64,000 bases of DNA, taken from Cyprinodon diabolis (Eukaryota > Chordata > Actinopteri > Cyprinodontiformes > Cyprinodontidae). Shown piece after piece: positions 24,263 to 36,182 of the stretch. Positions within the stretch are counted from its first letter, which is position 1; each line of letters begins with the position of its first letter. A model generated the notes under the pieces. It was not told the DNA's origin, searched no databases, and saw only the letters and a program-made list of their open reading frames with translations. The position numbers and the translations under genes are program-made. The stretch covers positions 19,435,510 to 19,499,509 of the forward strand of contig CM060068.1 of NCBI GenBank assembly GCA_030533445.1. The letters are read 5' to 3'.

Positions 24263-26000
24263 CTGAGCTACAATGAATGATCAATCTCATTTATGTTTTA
24301 CAATGGTCAACTTAAAGTACAGATACTCTCAATCTTATCTGATTGACTTTTAGCAGTTTTGTCTTCATTGTAAGAATGACATTTTAAGGAGTAAAGTGAT
24401 ATGAATTCAATACTTAATCTTCTGCAGCTGCTCATTTTTGTAAGTTGCAGGAAAGAGTCGCTTATCTTTTTGTTGATAACAAATTTATGTATTACACCTT
24501 TACTTTAGTTAAATAAAGACATTGATCAGTGTTGTGGGATTGCTGATTAAGTCATGAAATACCATCATCAGGATATCAGTTATGTTTTTTTGCAACACAC
24601 ACTCAACACAAATAAAATTGAAAATAATAATTACTTTAATGTAGACTATCTTGGAGTAAATCCACTCTGCATAATTAATTGGACAAATTAATCGGCGCTG
24701 ATTAGTGAAGCAGCCAATGTCATGACTGGATTTTTGTTTCATCTCTAGCGGCAGTAATTGAAATGAAAACCAAGAGCTTTCTGTTGCGCTACAGGTCTGA
24801 CTCATGAATGAGTCAGGCCCGTAGTTCCTGTGCCCTGAGGTCGTTTTAGAGGTTTAGTAAACACCAGGCAAACTGAACCCTGCAGCTCATGCAGTTCTAA
24901 AAGACTTGAGAAACTGACCATAATTCATTCAGAGTCATTACTGCGAGCGCTTGTCCTAGCATTGGGTTTCCTTGCCTCCGTCCTGTGGGTCAAAGTGTTA
25001 CACTGGGTTCAGTGGGGAAGTCAAAAGCTTCAATGGAGGTGAGAACAGGAGATTCTAATTAGATCTAATGTGCTCTGGGTGAAAGCTCATGAGAGAAATC
25101 TCTCCCCCAGTTGAACTTTGCTTGCTCTGCTGAGGTTAAATGCTACATGAGTCTTTTGGTTTAATTATCCTAATATAGTATATCTAATTGCTTCATTTGC
25201 CTTTTTAAGAAATGCATTTTTAAATAACACTTTAAACGTTGAGATAAGGATATGGAGAATTTTTGTACTGTCAGAAATACGTTGGACTATCCAAATCCAA
25301 GAAGGTTTTTTTACAGTTGAGGTTAAACCACTTTCATTTTCCTTGAAATGTGCTATATTTTGTAAACATTTTAAATAGTATTTAATATGAGATACTTTTG
25401 CTAATTACTTAGTACTTCTTGTGTTGTACAATATGTTTTATAACCAAGCTGGTGGCTGTTCTTTAAACATGGGAATGTAAAATATGTTCTGATACAATGA
25501 GACATTTTTTCAAATATAAATATAAATAAATGACTCTAAGAAATCACTTCCAAAAGTTGGCCACTACTTTCTGCATTTATTCAGTACTTAAAGGTGTATT
25601 TTTAAGATATTTTATTTGCATAGATAACCTCAGCCTTAGTTAATTACTATAGTTAAAACGTACTTATACTATTTCTAGAGAATTTAAAATGTAAGTATTT
25701 GTATTGTCATTTCGTAACCATGATGTTACTTTGCACAAAATCTTTGCTTAGAAGGCACACATAATATGGACACAATGAAAAAAAATCAGCATAAAAACCA
25801 CCTCTAGAAAAAAAACATGTAAATAGAACTATTGCATGTAGTGTCTGCTTGAAGTGGAGCTGGTCAATTGGTTGTGTGCGTATGTGTGCTTGTGATCATG
25901 TCTTAGGAGGGGTTGTGTTGGATGTGTCTGTAAAGGTGCAAGTGTGCGTCTGTAGGGTAAGGATGGATATGTGAAAGTTCTAACTGTAGATAGAATATGA
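24263..26000. other. intron sequence, no gene recognised
   Basis: No coding signal. A segment at 24655-24835 with TAATTA-like motifs and an AP-1-type palindrome at 24797-24816 is treated as a candidate regulatory element in the findings. Confidence 0.6.
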
Positions 26001-26001
26001 G

Positions 26002-26044
26002 TATTTTACTACCTGGGACTGGGGTAGTCCCAGGTAGTGAAATA
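26002..26044. repeat. 19-bp near-perfect hairpin, 5-nt loop
   Basis: Left arm 26002-26020 (TATTTTACTACCTGGGACT), loop GGGGT, right arm 26026-26044 reverse-complementary with one mismatch. A CpG-rich stretch (26045-26230) follows directly. Confidence 0.95.
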
Positions 26045-26232
26045 CGACCTGGTGACGGCAGCCTGACGGCCCAGTGCTTCCCCCCACCTGCCCGGTAAGA
26101 CAGCCCCGATACCGTCACCGGGTCGAGTTCGGTCGCTCCGTCGCCGGCTGGCTCCCTCCCTCCGTCCGCCGGGGTTCCTGGACAGATCTCAGAGCTGACG
26201 GCTCGGTTCGAGTGCCCGTTCCGGTCCAGTCA
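26045..26232. other. CpG-rich island of unknown origin
   Basis: This is the most CpG-dense segment of the intron (for example ACCGTCACCGGGTCGAGTTC and CGGTCGCTCCGTCGCCGGC). It abuts the hairpin on its left and ordinary AT-rich DNA on its right. Short ORFs cross it on both strands without recognisable domains. It could be part of an unclassified mobile element or an intronic CpG island. Confidence 0.45.
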
Positions 26233-26589
26233 GTGGCCCAGTATGTTATTTGTATCGAGATTTGTAAGTTTCATGTACGCACCATCACTTATTCGCAGGT
26301 GGAATGCATCACAATTACAAGGATCATTATGATCATTTACTAAAGTTAAGAATGAATGTTGAATCTGATGTGGAATACTCATCAGGTTCTCCTCCACTGT
26401 TGGAGAAAAAGTAGGAGAAATATATGACAAGAATACGCAAATCTTGTTGCAAGAAGCACTAATATTCCTGTTCCATTTTTCTGATGAAAGTAGTGAAAAC
26501 AGTCCACTGGCCTTATGGTCAGGAACTGTGGCATCTGCGTCTGTTTTTGTTGTTGACTCTTGAAGCTCAAACTAAGTCTAGATTAGATA

Positions 26590-26830
26590 TCTCACAATTC
26601 CCTGTCCTGACCTCCCCGATAGGGTAAGTCTACCTATCCTGTACTATGCCATACCACACTGTCACAATACAACACAGGATCCATTCACTTGTGGCATGGT
26701 ACAGTAAGTTAGTAAGCAGCTGAGAAAAAGAATCCAGCCTTCTAAAACTTCTTGATAAGAAAACGACTTGGGCCTTCAGTCTAGGAGAGGTCAGAGGAAT
26801 TGTGAATGCCATGAAACTTTATGGTGTCCA
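26590..26830 (-). pseudogene. Non-LTR reverse transcriptase C-terminal fragment, antisense
   Basis: Minus-strand translation contains RLKAQVVFLSRSFRRLDSFS then QLLTNLLYHATSEWILCCIVTVWYG. This matches the pattern KAQ..L.FLR.L.....LL..FY...IESIL...ITVWYG found after the palm domain of fish LINE reverse transcriptases. Frames outside this stretch do not stay recognisable. The LINE clade is not assigned. Confidence 0.65.
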
Positions 26831-28047
26831 AATGCTCCAAGGTCTCTCAATGTATGCAGAGGGGAACTTTTTTCATTCCTCCTTGACCTCCTGTAACCCA
26901 CTCTGATCTCCTTCGTATTGCTGGTGTGCAGATCAAGGTTATTATTCGAAAACCACTGTGAGAGATTACAGATCTCTTCTCTGTAGTAGGTCTCATCATT
27001 ATATTTTGGAAAGAATTGACTGCTGACTTTAAGTTCACAAATATCATTCTGAGGTAAATTGGAGTATGCTGCAGAAAAGTAAGGGCCATGGGAAGTGCTT
27101 ATAAGACATCATCTTCTTTAGAACAAATTTCCTCATGAATAAAGTGCAGGCTTTACTGGCAAACAGATATGTTGTCCTTGATGACCGTCGGTAGGACCAT
27201 CTCAAAAACCTTCATGGTGGCTGGGGACAGAGCAACAGGATAGTAATTTTTATTGCAGGTGATTATTTTTTATTCTGGGTGCAGTGAGACAACTCTGAGT
27301 TAGTCTAATAGTTTTACAAAAACTATTAGGCGTCTGTTTGGACGCCTTGCGCCATTTCTACCCGCCGCACACCTGTAAGTGGAGCAGGGAACGACTGTGA
27401 TGCTGCCGATCCATCTGAGTCCTTGCTCGTACCAAAGCTGCCAGCTATACCTTGGGTAATATTGGTGTCTCATTTAAAACATCTCAATAAGAATAGCTGT
27501 TAGGTATGAGGAGCACTTTCCAGAAGCACAAATGTCTTAGGGACTCAGATGTTTAGAGTCCTATGCCACCATCACAACTGGCCCTGGTTTTGTTTATTTG
27601 GCTGCTGATCAGGCACCACTTCTCCTCCACAGCTAAGTTGGCGTTAGCTTTTTTTATAATTTGATAACTTTTTCTATTCAATTAATCTGTTGTTTATTAT
27701 TTCGATTAATACGTATATATTAAAAAAGGATGGAGATTGGTTGCTTAAAGAAATTATTTTTGAATTTAAACCAGCTGAATCTGAAACTTTTCTACTTGAG
27801 GAAATCTGGATAGAGTATATTGATAGACAAAAATGTTTTTTTTCGTTTTAAATGCTAAATGTTTTAGTTATTTTTTCACAATTTTGGTATGATACAGTAC
27901 TGCTCTAAGGAGGTCACTCCGTCAGCTAAAGACAAGTTTTAGAGTCTCTGAACTCCATTTAACCATTGATCAATTACTAAATTAGTTGACGGTTATTTTA
28001 ATATATATTAATATCAATTAATCACAATTAATTGAATCAACCTCTAA
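26831..28047. other. intron sequence, mostly unclassified
   Basis: 26831-27300 may hold more of the decayed LINE but no motif is convincing. A perfect 11-bp hairpin (CTAATAGTTTT, loop ACA) lies at 27305-27329. The rest is AT-rich without recognisable features. Confidence 0.5.
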
Positions 28048-28413
28048 AGGTGGGTGTACACTGTAAGATATTTTTCAATCGTTGCACGCAGCTGCTGCTC
28101 ACACTGTAAGATTAATCGCAGGGTTTAGTCGTACAGTGTAAGTTCAGAGCCCACGGTTTATGTTTGGCCCGACGCTCTCATGCGATCTATCTCCTCACGC
28201 TGTACAACTAAAAACCACGTCGGACTAAGCTCTGCAGTGAGATGACTTGTCTATCCCGAAGCCAAACAAATAGAAGAGGAATATTAAGCTCACTACAGTG
28301 AAACGCGCTGCCTTGTCAATTTGGGCAATTTTGTGCTGAAAGCCCTAAAAAGAAAAGGTGATGACGTATTTCAATTGGAAAATAGCCCCGAAAATTGCAG
28401 TGTACGCCAGGCT
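28048..28413. mobile_element. 366-bp TAA-flanked DNA element, Harbinger-like, degenerate ends
   Basis: Flanked by TAA (28045-28047 and 28414-28416). Left end AGGTGGGTGTACACTG and right end CAGTGTACGCCAGGCT are imperfectly inverted. The interior shares CTAAAAACCACGTCGGACTA, CTCACACTG and GCAGTGAGATG with the element at 31155-31773, so both belong to one family. No coding capacity. Confidence 0.72.
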
Positions 28414-28442
28414 TAAGGCAGATATTTCATGTCAAAGAAACA

Positions 28443-28642
28443 ACCTCTATCTTTCATCTTGCCTAATGCTTTCATCTGTCCAGTTGACTTTGAACATAAG
28501 ACAACCCACCATCTCCACTGCAGCATAGGGGATGTTTTTACCAGGGTAGGTCTTGGTGAGGATTGCAACATACTGTAGCTGTCCATCTTCCCTGAGACCA
28601 TCCTTAAACCAACTGTTCTCTTCATTGGTGAGTAACTTAAAA
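28443..28642 (-). pseudogene. Unidentified protein-like fragment, antisense
   Basis: On the minus strand, after a pyrimidine-rich stretch ending ...AAGTTACTCACCAATGAAG, an open frame of about 57 codons reads ENSWFKDGLREDGQLQYVAI, then LTKTYPGKNIPYAAVEMVG and CLMFKVNWTDES, ending at a stop near 28445. The composition looks like a genuine globular protein rather than low-complexity DNA, but I do not recognise the family. It sits 30 bp outside the end of the TAA-flanked element. It could be a piece of a retrocopy, a captured exon or an old transposon ORF. Confidence 0.3.
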
Positions 28643-29023
28643 ATAGACAGGAGAAAACTGAACAAAGTGCAAATTTAGCATCTAGCCTATGACACAGGCT
28701 GCTCTGTTTGCCAAACTTTTTGTTGATGTTACCCAAGAGCATAAATTGGGGATGTTTAAACCCTCTCTAGTCTGCTGCAGTTTGGGTGTGATAAAATTTG
28801 GTTTGGGGAGTCAATATTATCTATACCCCCCCAGTAAAATGGTTGAGCACCTTGTTCTGGATACTCTGAATTAAAAGTGGAAAAGGGAAGACAATGTACA
28901 GAAGTAGCCATTAAAAAAATCCCCATGGGCCATTGGCTGGTCCTTGGCTGGTCCCCTACAATTCCTTTTTTAAAATACATCTTTGTACTTAAATATTTTT
29001 CTGTCATGATCTGTGCACATTAA

Positions 29024-29945
29024 AGGAATAGTACACCCAAAACATGATTAGCCTTCATTTTCTACTCACCCCCATGCTGAACAACACTCTGGAGTACTTT
29101 TTTGATATCTCAAATGCATCTGGAGATCTGGGAGGCTTCTTGCTGTCTGCTGACATTCAAATAATGGAGGTCTATGGTGCCCGAGGCAGAAAGGTCCATA
29201 AAAGTCCACAAAAAACGTGTCAATATTCCTCCATACTGCTCGTCCAATGTATTCCAAGTGTCCTGAGTTGGTAGCGTCCATAATTTACTCGAAATAAAGT
29301 CATTTAGAATGTTTTTAGAGCATAAACAGTAGTGTATAGGATTTCCTAAAAGCGCGCGCCTGCGAGTTCACGAGCCTACGGAAACCGCGGCAGACCAAAC
29401 CAGATGAAAGTGCGCATTCAGCGTCTGCTCTTGATAATGCAAGCGTAGAAGAAGAAATTTGCTGTTTACCTGTGCAAAGAAAGAAACAATGAAAGAAAAA
29501 TGTCTGAGGACTTCAGTGTTGAGGAATAGCATGAGTTCTTTACCGAGCTGAATGCGCACTTTCATTTGGTTTGGTCTGCCGCGGTTTCCGTAGGCTCGTG
29601 AACTCACAGGCGTGCGCTTTTAGGAAATCCTATACACTACTGTTTATGCTCTAAAAACATTCTAAATGACTTCGTTTCGAGTAAATTATGGACGCTACCC
29701 ACTCAGGACACTTGGAATACATTGGACGAGCAGTATGGAGGAATATTGACACGTTTTTTGTGGACTTTAATGGACCTTTCTGCCTCGGGCACCATAGACC
29801 TCCATTATTTGAATGTCAGCAGACAGCAAGAAGCCTCCCAGATCTCCAGATGCATTTGAGATATCAAAAAAGTACTCCAGAGTGTTGTTCAGCATGGGGG
29901 TGAGTAGAAAATGAAGGCTAATCATGTTTTGGGTGTACTATTCCT
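29024..29945. mobile_element. 922-bp palindromic transposon flanked by TTAA
   Basis: TTAA lies directly outside both ends (29020-29023, 29946-29949). Left arm 29024-29421 and right arm 29548-29945 are each 398 bp and inverted copies of one another; by eye about seven mismatches, most of them CpG-type transitions, and no net indel. The spacer is 126 bp, purine-rich (29422-29547). Ends read AGGAATAGTACACCCAAAAC. TTAA targeting and an 'AGGAATAGT.CACCC' end fit Kolobok/piggyBac-type MITEs of fish. The two mirror-image 71-codon ORFs (29066-29281 on -, 29688-29903 on +) are the same arm read twice and are not genes. Confidence 0.92.
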
Positions 29946-29949
29946 TTAA

Positions 29950-31154
29950 GATCTAAAGAGAAGTGTTATCTGCTGGTCAGACCCTGTAATTCAGTGAAAG
30001 GGTGGAGTCAGAGTAAGAAAATATGCACGCGCAGGAGAAGGCCAGTGGCTGGAGATGGAGGGGATTTTGCTGGGAGCTGCAGGGAAGTGGGCTGCCATTT
30101 GGCTGGCTTTTGACTGGGAAGGGCCACTTTGAATGGCTGCTACTGTAGTCATATTATTTAAGTAAAAGTTTTTTCATGGATGTTGTTCATGGATTTGTGT
30201 TTAGCTATTTGAAAATATTTACTATTATGTTATTATGTACGAATGATAAAGAAAAGTTATGGTATAGTAATTTATTTTTGCTTTGCATAAGTAACTATTC
30301 TGATAAATTGTTTTTACTTTTTAAGGTTATTTTTGTACTTCACATTATTATTGGATTTAAATTAAATAATGTGTGGTAAATGTATTTAATTTACAATTAA
30401 CAGAAAAACAACCACTAAATAGCATAAAATGCCTATGCAATCTGTTATGCCTTTTGTGCAGTGAATTATAGCTTAACACAGTAAACTGTTCTACCTGCTG
30501 TCATAGAGATGATAATTAGCCCAACTATGTTTTGAATCCTCTGTTTTATGTTGCACTGTATTTTATTCGTCAAATTGGCAATTAAATTTACTTTCTGTAA
30601 TTCTAATGAGCAAAATCCCCTGACACAAATTTACCATGAAGACAAGTCATCGCCTCTTGGTCTTTAAACATGGCTTTGCATAAGCTTCATGAGATTTGTT
30701 ATGTATCTAATTTTGTGTGTACCTCATTTTGACAGCACGCTTTTGTTTGCACATTGTGATAAGAAACAGTAAACTTAACAATTACAATTCTGAAAAAACA
30801 AACAAAAATAATTTACTGAATGTACACACAATAAGGATGAAGATAATGGGCGTTATAGTGAAGCAGCTATGACTTCCTAGATTCATTATGCTTTTTACAT
30901 GAACTGTGAAGACTTCCCAAAGGGGATGCACAGTAATTGTGTCTTTAGGGATTTGTCGGATCCCTGTTGGATGGCAATAAATCACTTGGAGAGGAGGTGT
31001 GGGGGATGACATAGGGATGAACTTGTGTGACCAAACCGGTGTGCTGTCAGTTTTGCAGAGTCTATTTAAAGTTTAAGGCATTTGACTGGCTCTCTGTCTC
31101 TCCTTGCCTGTGATGACAGCCTTTATAATATTTCCTTAATCAGCAGACACTTAA
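29950..31154. other. intron sequence, no gene recognised
   Basis: AT-rich; nothing beyond short chance ORFs. Confidence 0.6.
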
Positions 31155-31773
31155 AGCCAGGCATACATTGTATGGTATTTTCAGTCGTTGCACACAACAG
31201 CTGCCACTGTATGACGAAACCACAGAGTTTAAAGTTCACAGATCACGATGTATGTTCTCACACTGTCTGACCCGACGCTCTGATGAGATCCACCAGCTCA
31301 CACTGTACGTCTAAAAACCACATCGGACTCAGCCACGCAGTGAGATGGCGCTACTCAAACTATTCTATCCTTAAGCCAAACGAGCAGAAAAGTAATATGA
31401 AGCTCACTAGAGAGAAACGCATTGCCTTGGCAATTTTTGCATTTTTGTGTGCTGAAAAGAAAACAACATATTTGGACTAGGACATGGCAGAGCAAACGTG
31501 GCTACTACGGTCTGTCAATTTTACAGAAAGAACTCATTTCACTCTCACCCCCATGCTTTTGTGTTTTCGTCTGAGAGGAAGAAGAGGAATCCTTGTTGGC
31601 ACATGTACACTGAGCGATTTGCCCATGACAGCTGACTTAATTTCAAAACACAGGTTACCCCCTGTGCACTACATGCACAACGCACAATCAGGCTCTTGGC
31701 CCGACTGAAAAATCCTCGTGTGCCTGGAAAATCTGCCGAAAAGGGCAAAAAATAGTGCAATGTATGCCTGGCT
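31155..31773. mobile_element. 619-bp TAA-flanked DNA element (Harbinger-like)
   Basis: TAA duplications at 31152-31154 and 31774-31776. Inverted ends AGCCAGGCATACATTG / CAATGTATGCCTGGCT match perfectly over 16 bp. The 5' half is a homologue of the 28048-28413 element. The second half (about 31480-31740) has extra sequence with short ORFs but no recognisable transposase domain. Confidence 0.82.
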
Positions 31774-31829
31774 TAAACATGTACAGCGCAAAAAACTTCA
31801 CACATTTTAAGATATCAACTTTTTGCAAT

Positions 31830-32672
31830 TGTCATGACCTTTGCACTGATGCCTTACTCTTTTCATAAACCTGTTTAGCTCCTCCCAGTTCTCATTACCG
31901 CTCATCTGATCCACCTTCATCAGTCTATTTAACCAGCCTTCAGAGCAGTCATCAGTGCCAGATTATTTCAAGCCATTGGTTAGACTTATTCTAGCGTCCC
32001 TGTATTCTGTTTACCGGATCAGGACCGGTTCTGGCCCTCAAATTCTGAGCCTGCCTGTTCCTGTATAATCTGTTTGCCTGACCTGTCTTCTGACTCCTTC
32101 TATCTTCTGCCTGATCTCTGTCTGCTTGTGTACTGACCATAACCATTTCCTGACTACCGAGACTGCCTGCCCTCGTCCAGCATGTCAGCCCCTTTGTGTA
32201 TAGTACTTGAACCTGAGTCCTGACTCTGTCTTGGATTCTCCTTCATTCCTCACTGGATCTCAGACTTCCTAGCTCGGAAAACCTACCACGTCACCGACAT
32301 TGGCTTTGGCTTCATCCTCTGGATCATCCTGCCTACATCCGTCTGCTTAGTTCTGATCTCCCACCTACGATACATCAGTGTCTTGGACTCTGGGGCGTTG
32401 GCAGCCAGCCGGCTGGAACCATCTTCTTCCTCTGGAGTCAGACTGATCTATAAAACCAGAGGTTCCTGCCTTAGATGCTGATGTTGAAAAACCTAAATTC
32501 TGTTTTCAATAAATGTTCAGAGAAACCTGTTTGTCCACCTCGAATACTGGATTATTTATTTCCGCTATGCAAACATCCTCCTGTGCTGCCATTTTGTCTT
32601 GGTTCAGCTGGTGGCTAGGCAGCTCTTGTTTCTCTTAACAACTATGTCCTGCCATAACCCTGCAACATGACT
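31830..32672 (+). mobile_element. Probable solo LTR of a retrotransposon, sense orientation
   Basis: Starts TGTCATGACC and ends ...CCATAACCCTGCAACATGAC. The end agrees with the antisense end of the LTR at 60609-61373 (CCATAACCC..CAACATGACA), allowing for a short insertion. Features typical of an LTR: CTCATTACCGCTCATCTGAT near the 5' end, a C/T-rich centre, and an AATAAA at 32508-32513. No 5-bp duplication is visible and the last base of the expected ACA end is changed, so the copy is older or altered. No internal gag/pol region adjoins it. Confidence 0.5.
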
Positions 32673-35600
32673 GACCAACCTTTTTTTGGGTCAGTTTCAA
32701 GAAAATTGAAGCAGGTTCTGCACCAAAAAATTCTCACATGTGTTTGAATCTACTAATACTTTTAGAATTCAGCTTACAGGCAAGGTTAAGGATTGTGGAC
32801 CAGACCAAGCAACGTCATGCATTTGCACCAGATTGGCTTGGGGAAGTTTTGCTCTAGTAATGGGCAGATTGAAAAGAGAAAAGTGCAAAATCTCTTGGGG
32901 TTTTTGTTGATACTTCAGTGCTCAAATGTAATGGTGCTCCTACAACTCTTTACTCCTGGAGGCAGGACCTGCTTCCAGAACATCTGTGTCAAATTTGACC
33001 AGCTTTCCTTTTTCCCACACCATTCTACTGCCTCTACTATATTTCACGATGGAGATACTGTGTTCAGGGAGTGGTCCATGTGACTCAACCATATTTTTCC
33101 AAATGCTTTGAGTGTAAGTTACAATTCTTTTAAGCAAACAGCAAAAAGGACTACTTTGGGCATTCCCTTTCTTTATTCAATATAATTATTTTATTGATCT
33201 CAAATGGAAAAAAAATGTTCTAACTTTACTTCAAATAGCTGTTGTAAATGTTAATGATGGTAACAAGGAAGGATCTCCTTGTGCAGTCTATCTTACTGTG
33301 GATAAAAAGACATAAGGTGGTTAAACAGATATGCAGAATATACCATTATTAATTTAACTGTAATAGTTTTTATACTTTTGAAGTAAACATATACATATAT
33401 TCAGCTTCAGTGAAGTTTGTGATTGCAACCTACATGTGCAGAACTCAAATCATATATTAGTGTTACATGGAAGTAGCTGAGAAAGGATTATGCTGTTGTT
33501 TGAAAAAGTTGTTGTAGAGGTTGAATTTGCAGTGTTGCACATGGATAACATTGACTGGTGGAACTGTGACAGGCCCTTGAGGTTAAGGTGAAGCAGTCCT
33601 GAGGCCTAAACACAGAATCATGTTAACATGTTATTCTAAAGACTTTTTCCTCTGGGATGTCTCCAGTACACAGGCTTTAGTTTATTGAACAATCTGCTGT
33701 CTAGTTGAAATGACAAAATTAACACAATAGGGACGCCCTCTCCACAGTCAGTTTCTCTCTTCTAAATTACCTTCCAAGTGTAAGACCACTTAAGGCATAA
33801 AAATCCTTTCTTTTGTCCGCCTGCCTCCAGCTGTAACTCCCCTTCTTGACTTACAGTAAAATATGTAATAATTGATCAATATCAGATTATATTTATTATT
33901 GATTCACGCAATTTTACAGTAGAAAAAATAATACTGTCATACAGACACATTTTATTGTAAGATATAAATATTGCCCAATCCAGGTTGACTCAGTCTGTTT
34001 CTTTCTCCTATTGGACCACAAGTGGCTGTTTAGCCTGAAGGAAATCCATTAATTGACCTTTTTTTTCTTTGCTCAACTGCTTCCCTTTATGGCAGCATTC
34101 AGCTTTGCCTTTTCTTGCTAATATGTCCTCTCCCAGCTGTGTTAATGGCCTGCAGCCATATGCTTCTTTTGCCTGCCCGACTCTCCACCTTGTGTGGAGA
34201 TGGTTGGCAGCTTTGCTCCTGTTCCCTTTCCCTCCTTCACTTTCCAACAGCCTCCACACTCAAAGCATTTGCCTCAGCATCCAGGCTTTCCCCTCCCCCA
34301 TGTAAGCACTCTTCCCTCTGCCTTTCCCCCCTCCATCATCCTCTTTCTTGTTCTAACGGCAGTTTATGCTGTATGCGAGGAAATAAAATCGCAGAGCAGC
34401 AAACAACTGGAATTCAGCCTTGCAGTAAGGCAAGGTTTAAAAAGAGGAGGGGACTTATTTGCATCCTTGGGTAGTCAAACTGTGAAAAACGGGTCACTGT
34501 CTGCTTTTGGATTCTTTTTAATCACTTGATGGTGGTCACCATAGAAACAGATGAGCCGAACATGTGGCCACAATAACAAAAACCTCATAAATAATGTCTC
34601 TGCTTTTATTTGTGGTTTGTGAAATTATTATTCATATATTTTTATATCTAATTTGCACTTACTTAAAGCAAATCTTGTAGGTTCTGCTGCACAAAATTTT
34701 ATAAAGTGGTATTAAGAAATTCTGGCATAATGCGTACAGAGGTATTTAACAATAACTTCTATTTTATGTAATTCATTATTATTGGCATGTTTTTGCTTTG
34801 ACTGTAATTATCTTACAATTCTTCTTCCTTCCTCAAGTATTCTAGACATTTAACATTTTCTCCATAGCCTTACCTACTGTACTGTCTAAAGCAGTAAGGA
34901 GATTAGGGATGTACCTTTTTTTTTGGCCCTTAAACCAATTACAGCCTTGTTTGGTCAATGTAAAAATGTTGTAAATATGGACCATATAAATTTGCTCCAG
35001 TATCTCTCTTTCGTTATAAAAAAATCTATTGTACAATGTTCCTATGGGCATCTACTAGCCTATATCTCCTCTCACGAAACACTTTAACGTGGTTAATGTG
35101 TCTCTTAGCTGCCTATGTGTGCTTTGTTTGAAGACCAGTGTGGCGGGGATGAAGTCAGTCCACCTCTTTTATGTGGGTGACCTGAAGGAATGTTAGTCCA
35201 AGCCATGCATTAGCTGATAGTGGAAGGTAAGCTAGATTTTCTTGTTGAGGGTGTGATGTAGTAAAGGTATATGGTTTGTGTGGTCTTTCGACAGCAGGAC
35301 CTAAAACTGTAAACAAGACTCAGTCATCATATTTGACAAGTAGTGAAGAAGGTGGAATATAATAACTTGAATCTAATGCATTTGACTGGCCAACAACTAC
35401 ATCCTTACTCTCGGTTCCTCTACTGTTATTGATCTGGAAAAGAATGGTATGGGGAGACAGATTTTATGCGCTAATGTCAGTGCTGCAATACACCCCCTGG
35501 AGCTAGCTGCCAGCTGTCCAGAGAGATGATGATGATGTGAAATTGAGAAAAAGCCATTGAGCTCTCAGTTCTTTATGGTTTCAGCCCAGGTAATAAACAA

Positions 35601-36182
35601 AAGTAGAAAAAACAAAATAAACACAAAAAAAAACAAGCAAACAAAGCATCGATATACTATATTAACCTACTGATAGGCATTGAGTTGTTACTATTTTCAT
35701 AAATAAAAAAATAAAACATTTTGTTTAGAAGTGTCTTTAAAAAATATTTAAGGAAACCTTAGTAATAGTTCTGAAACTCCTAAAATGTCCCAATGTTTAA
35801 AGTCCTTTACCTAAGACATAATTTATTACTTGGAGGCTCATCGAGCTGCCTGGAGAATGAAGTAACAGCAATGCTTTAAATAGAATGCTTCTATTTTCTA
35901 CTTTGTCCTTAATTATAAACAATAAACAGGTCTGCTGTTAAGAAATATTTCTGGGTGTTAAAAACAGCTACTGTCAAAGTGTTGAAAGTAAGCTACAGTC
36001 TGATTTATTCCCAGAGTCACTCTATAAGGTGCATAGTGGCAATAAGGACTTGGACATTACTACTAAATTTGGCAAGTATTTTTATTTGCATTTTTTTTTG
36101 AGTCTGTGTATCAGAATCAAAGAACCAATATAAAGTTTGATAATAAGTCAGAGAAACAGGAGTACACCGAATAACAGACAGA
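32673..36182. other. intron sequence, no gene recognised
   Basis: A pyrimidine-rich GC-richer patch at 34070-34350 gives overlapping ORFs in several frames without domain character. Otherwise AT-rich intron with nothing recognisable. Confidence 0.55.

Noticed and set aside
29066..29903. Two identical 71-codon ORFs in opposite orientation, which could look like a duplicated gene pair
   Set aside because: They are the two arms of the palindromic TTAA element; the frame is not otherwise supported.
34008..34529. Several overlapping ORFs of 80-119 codons
   Set aside because: They arise from a pyrimidine-rich patch with few stops; no frame shows domain motifs or splice signals.
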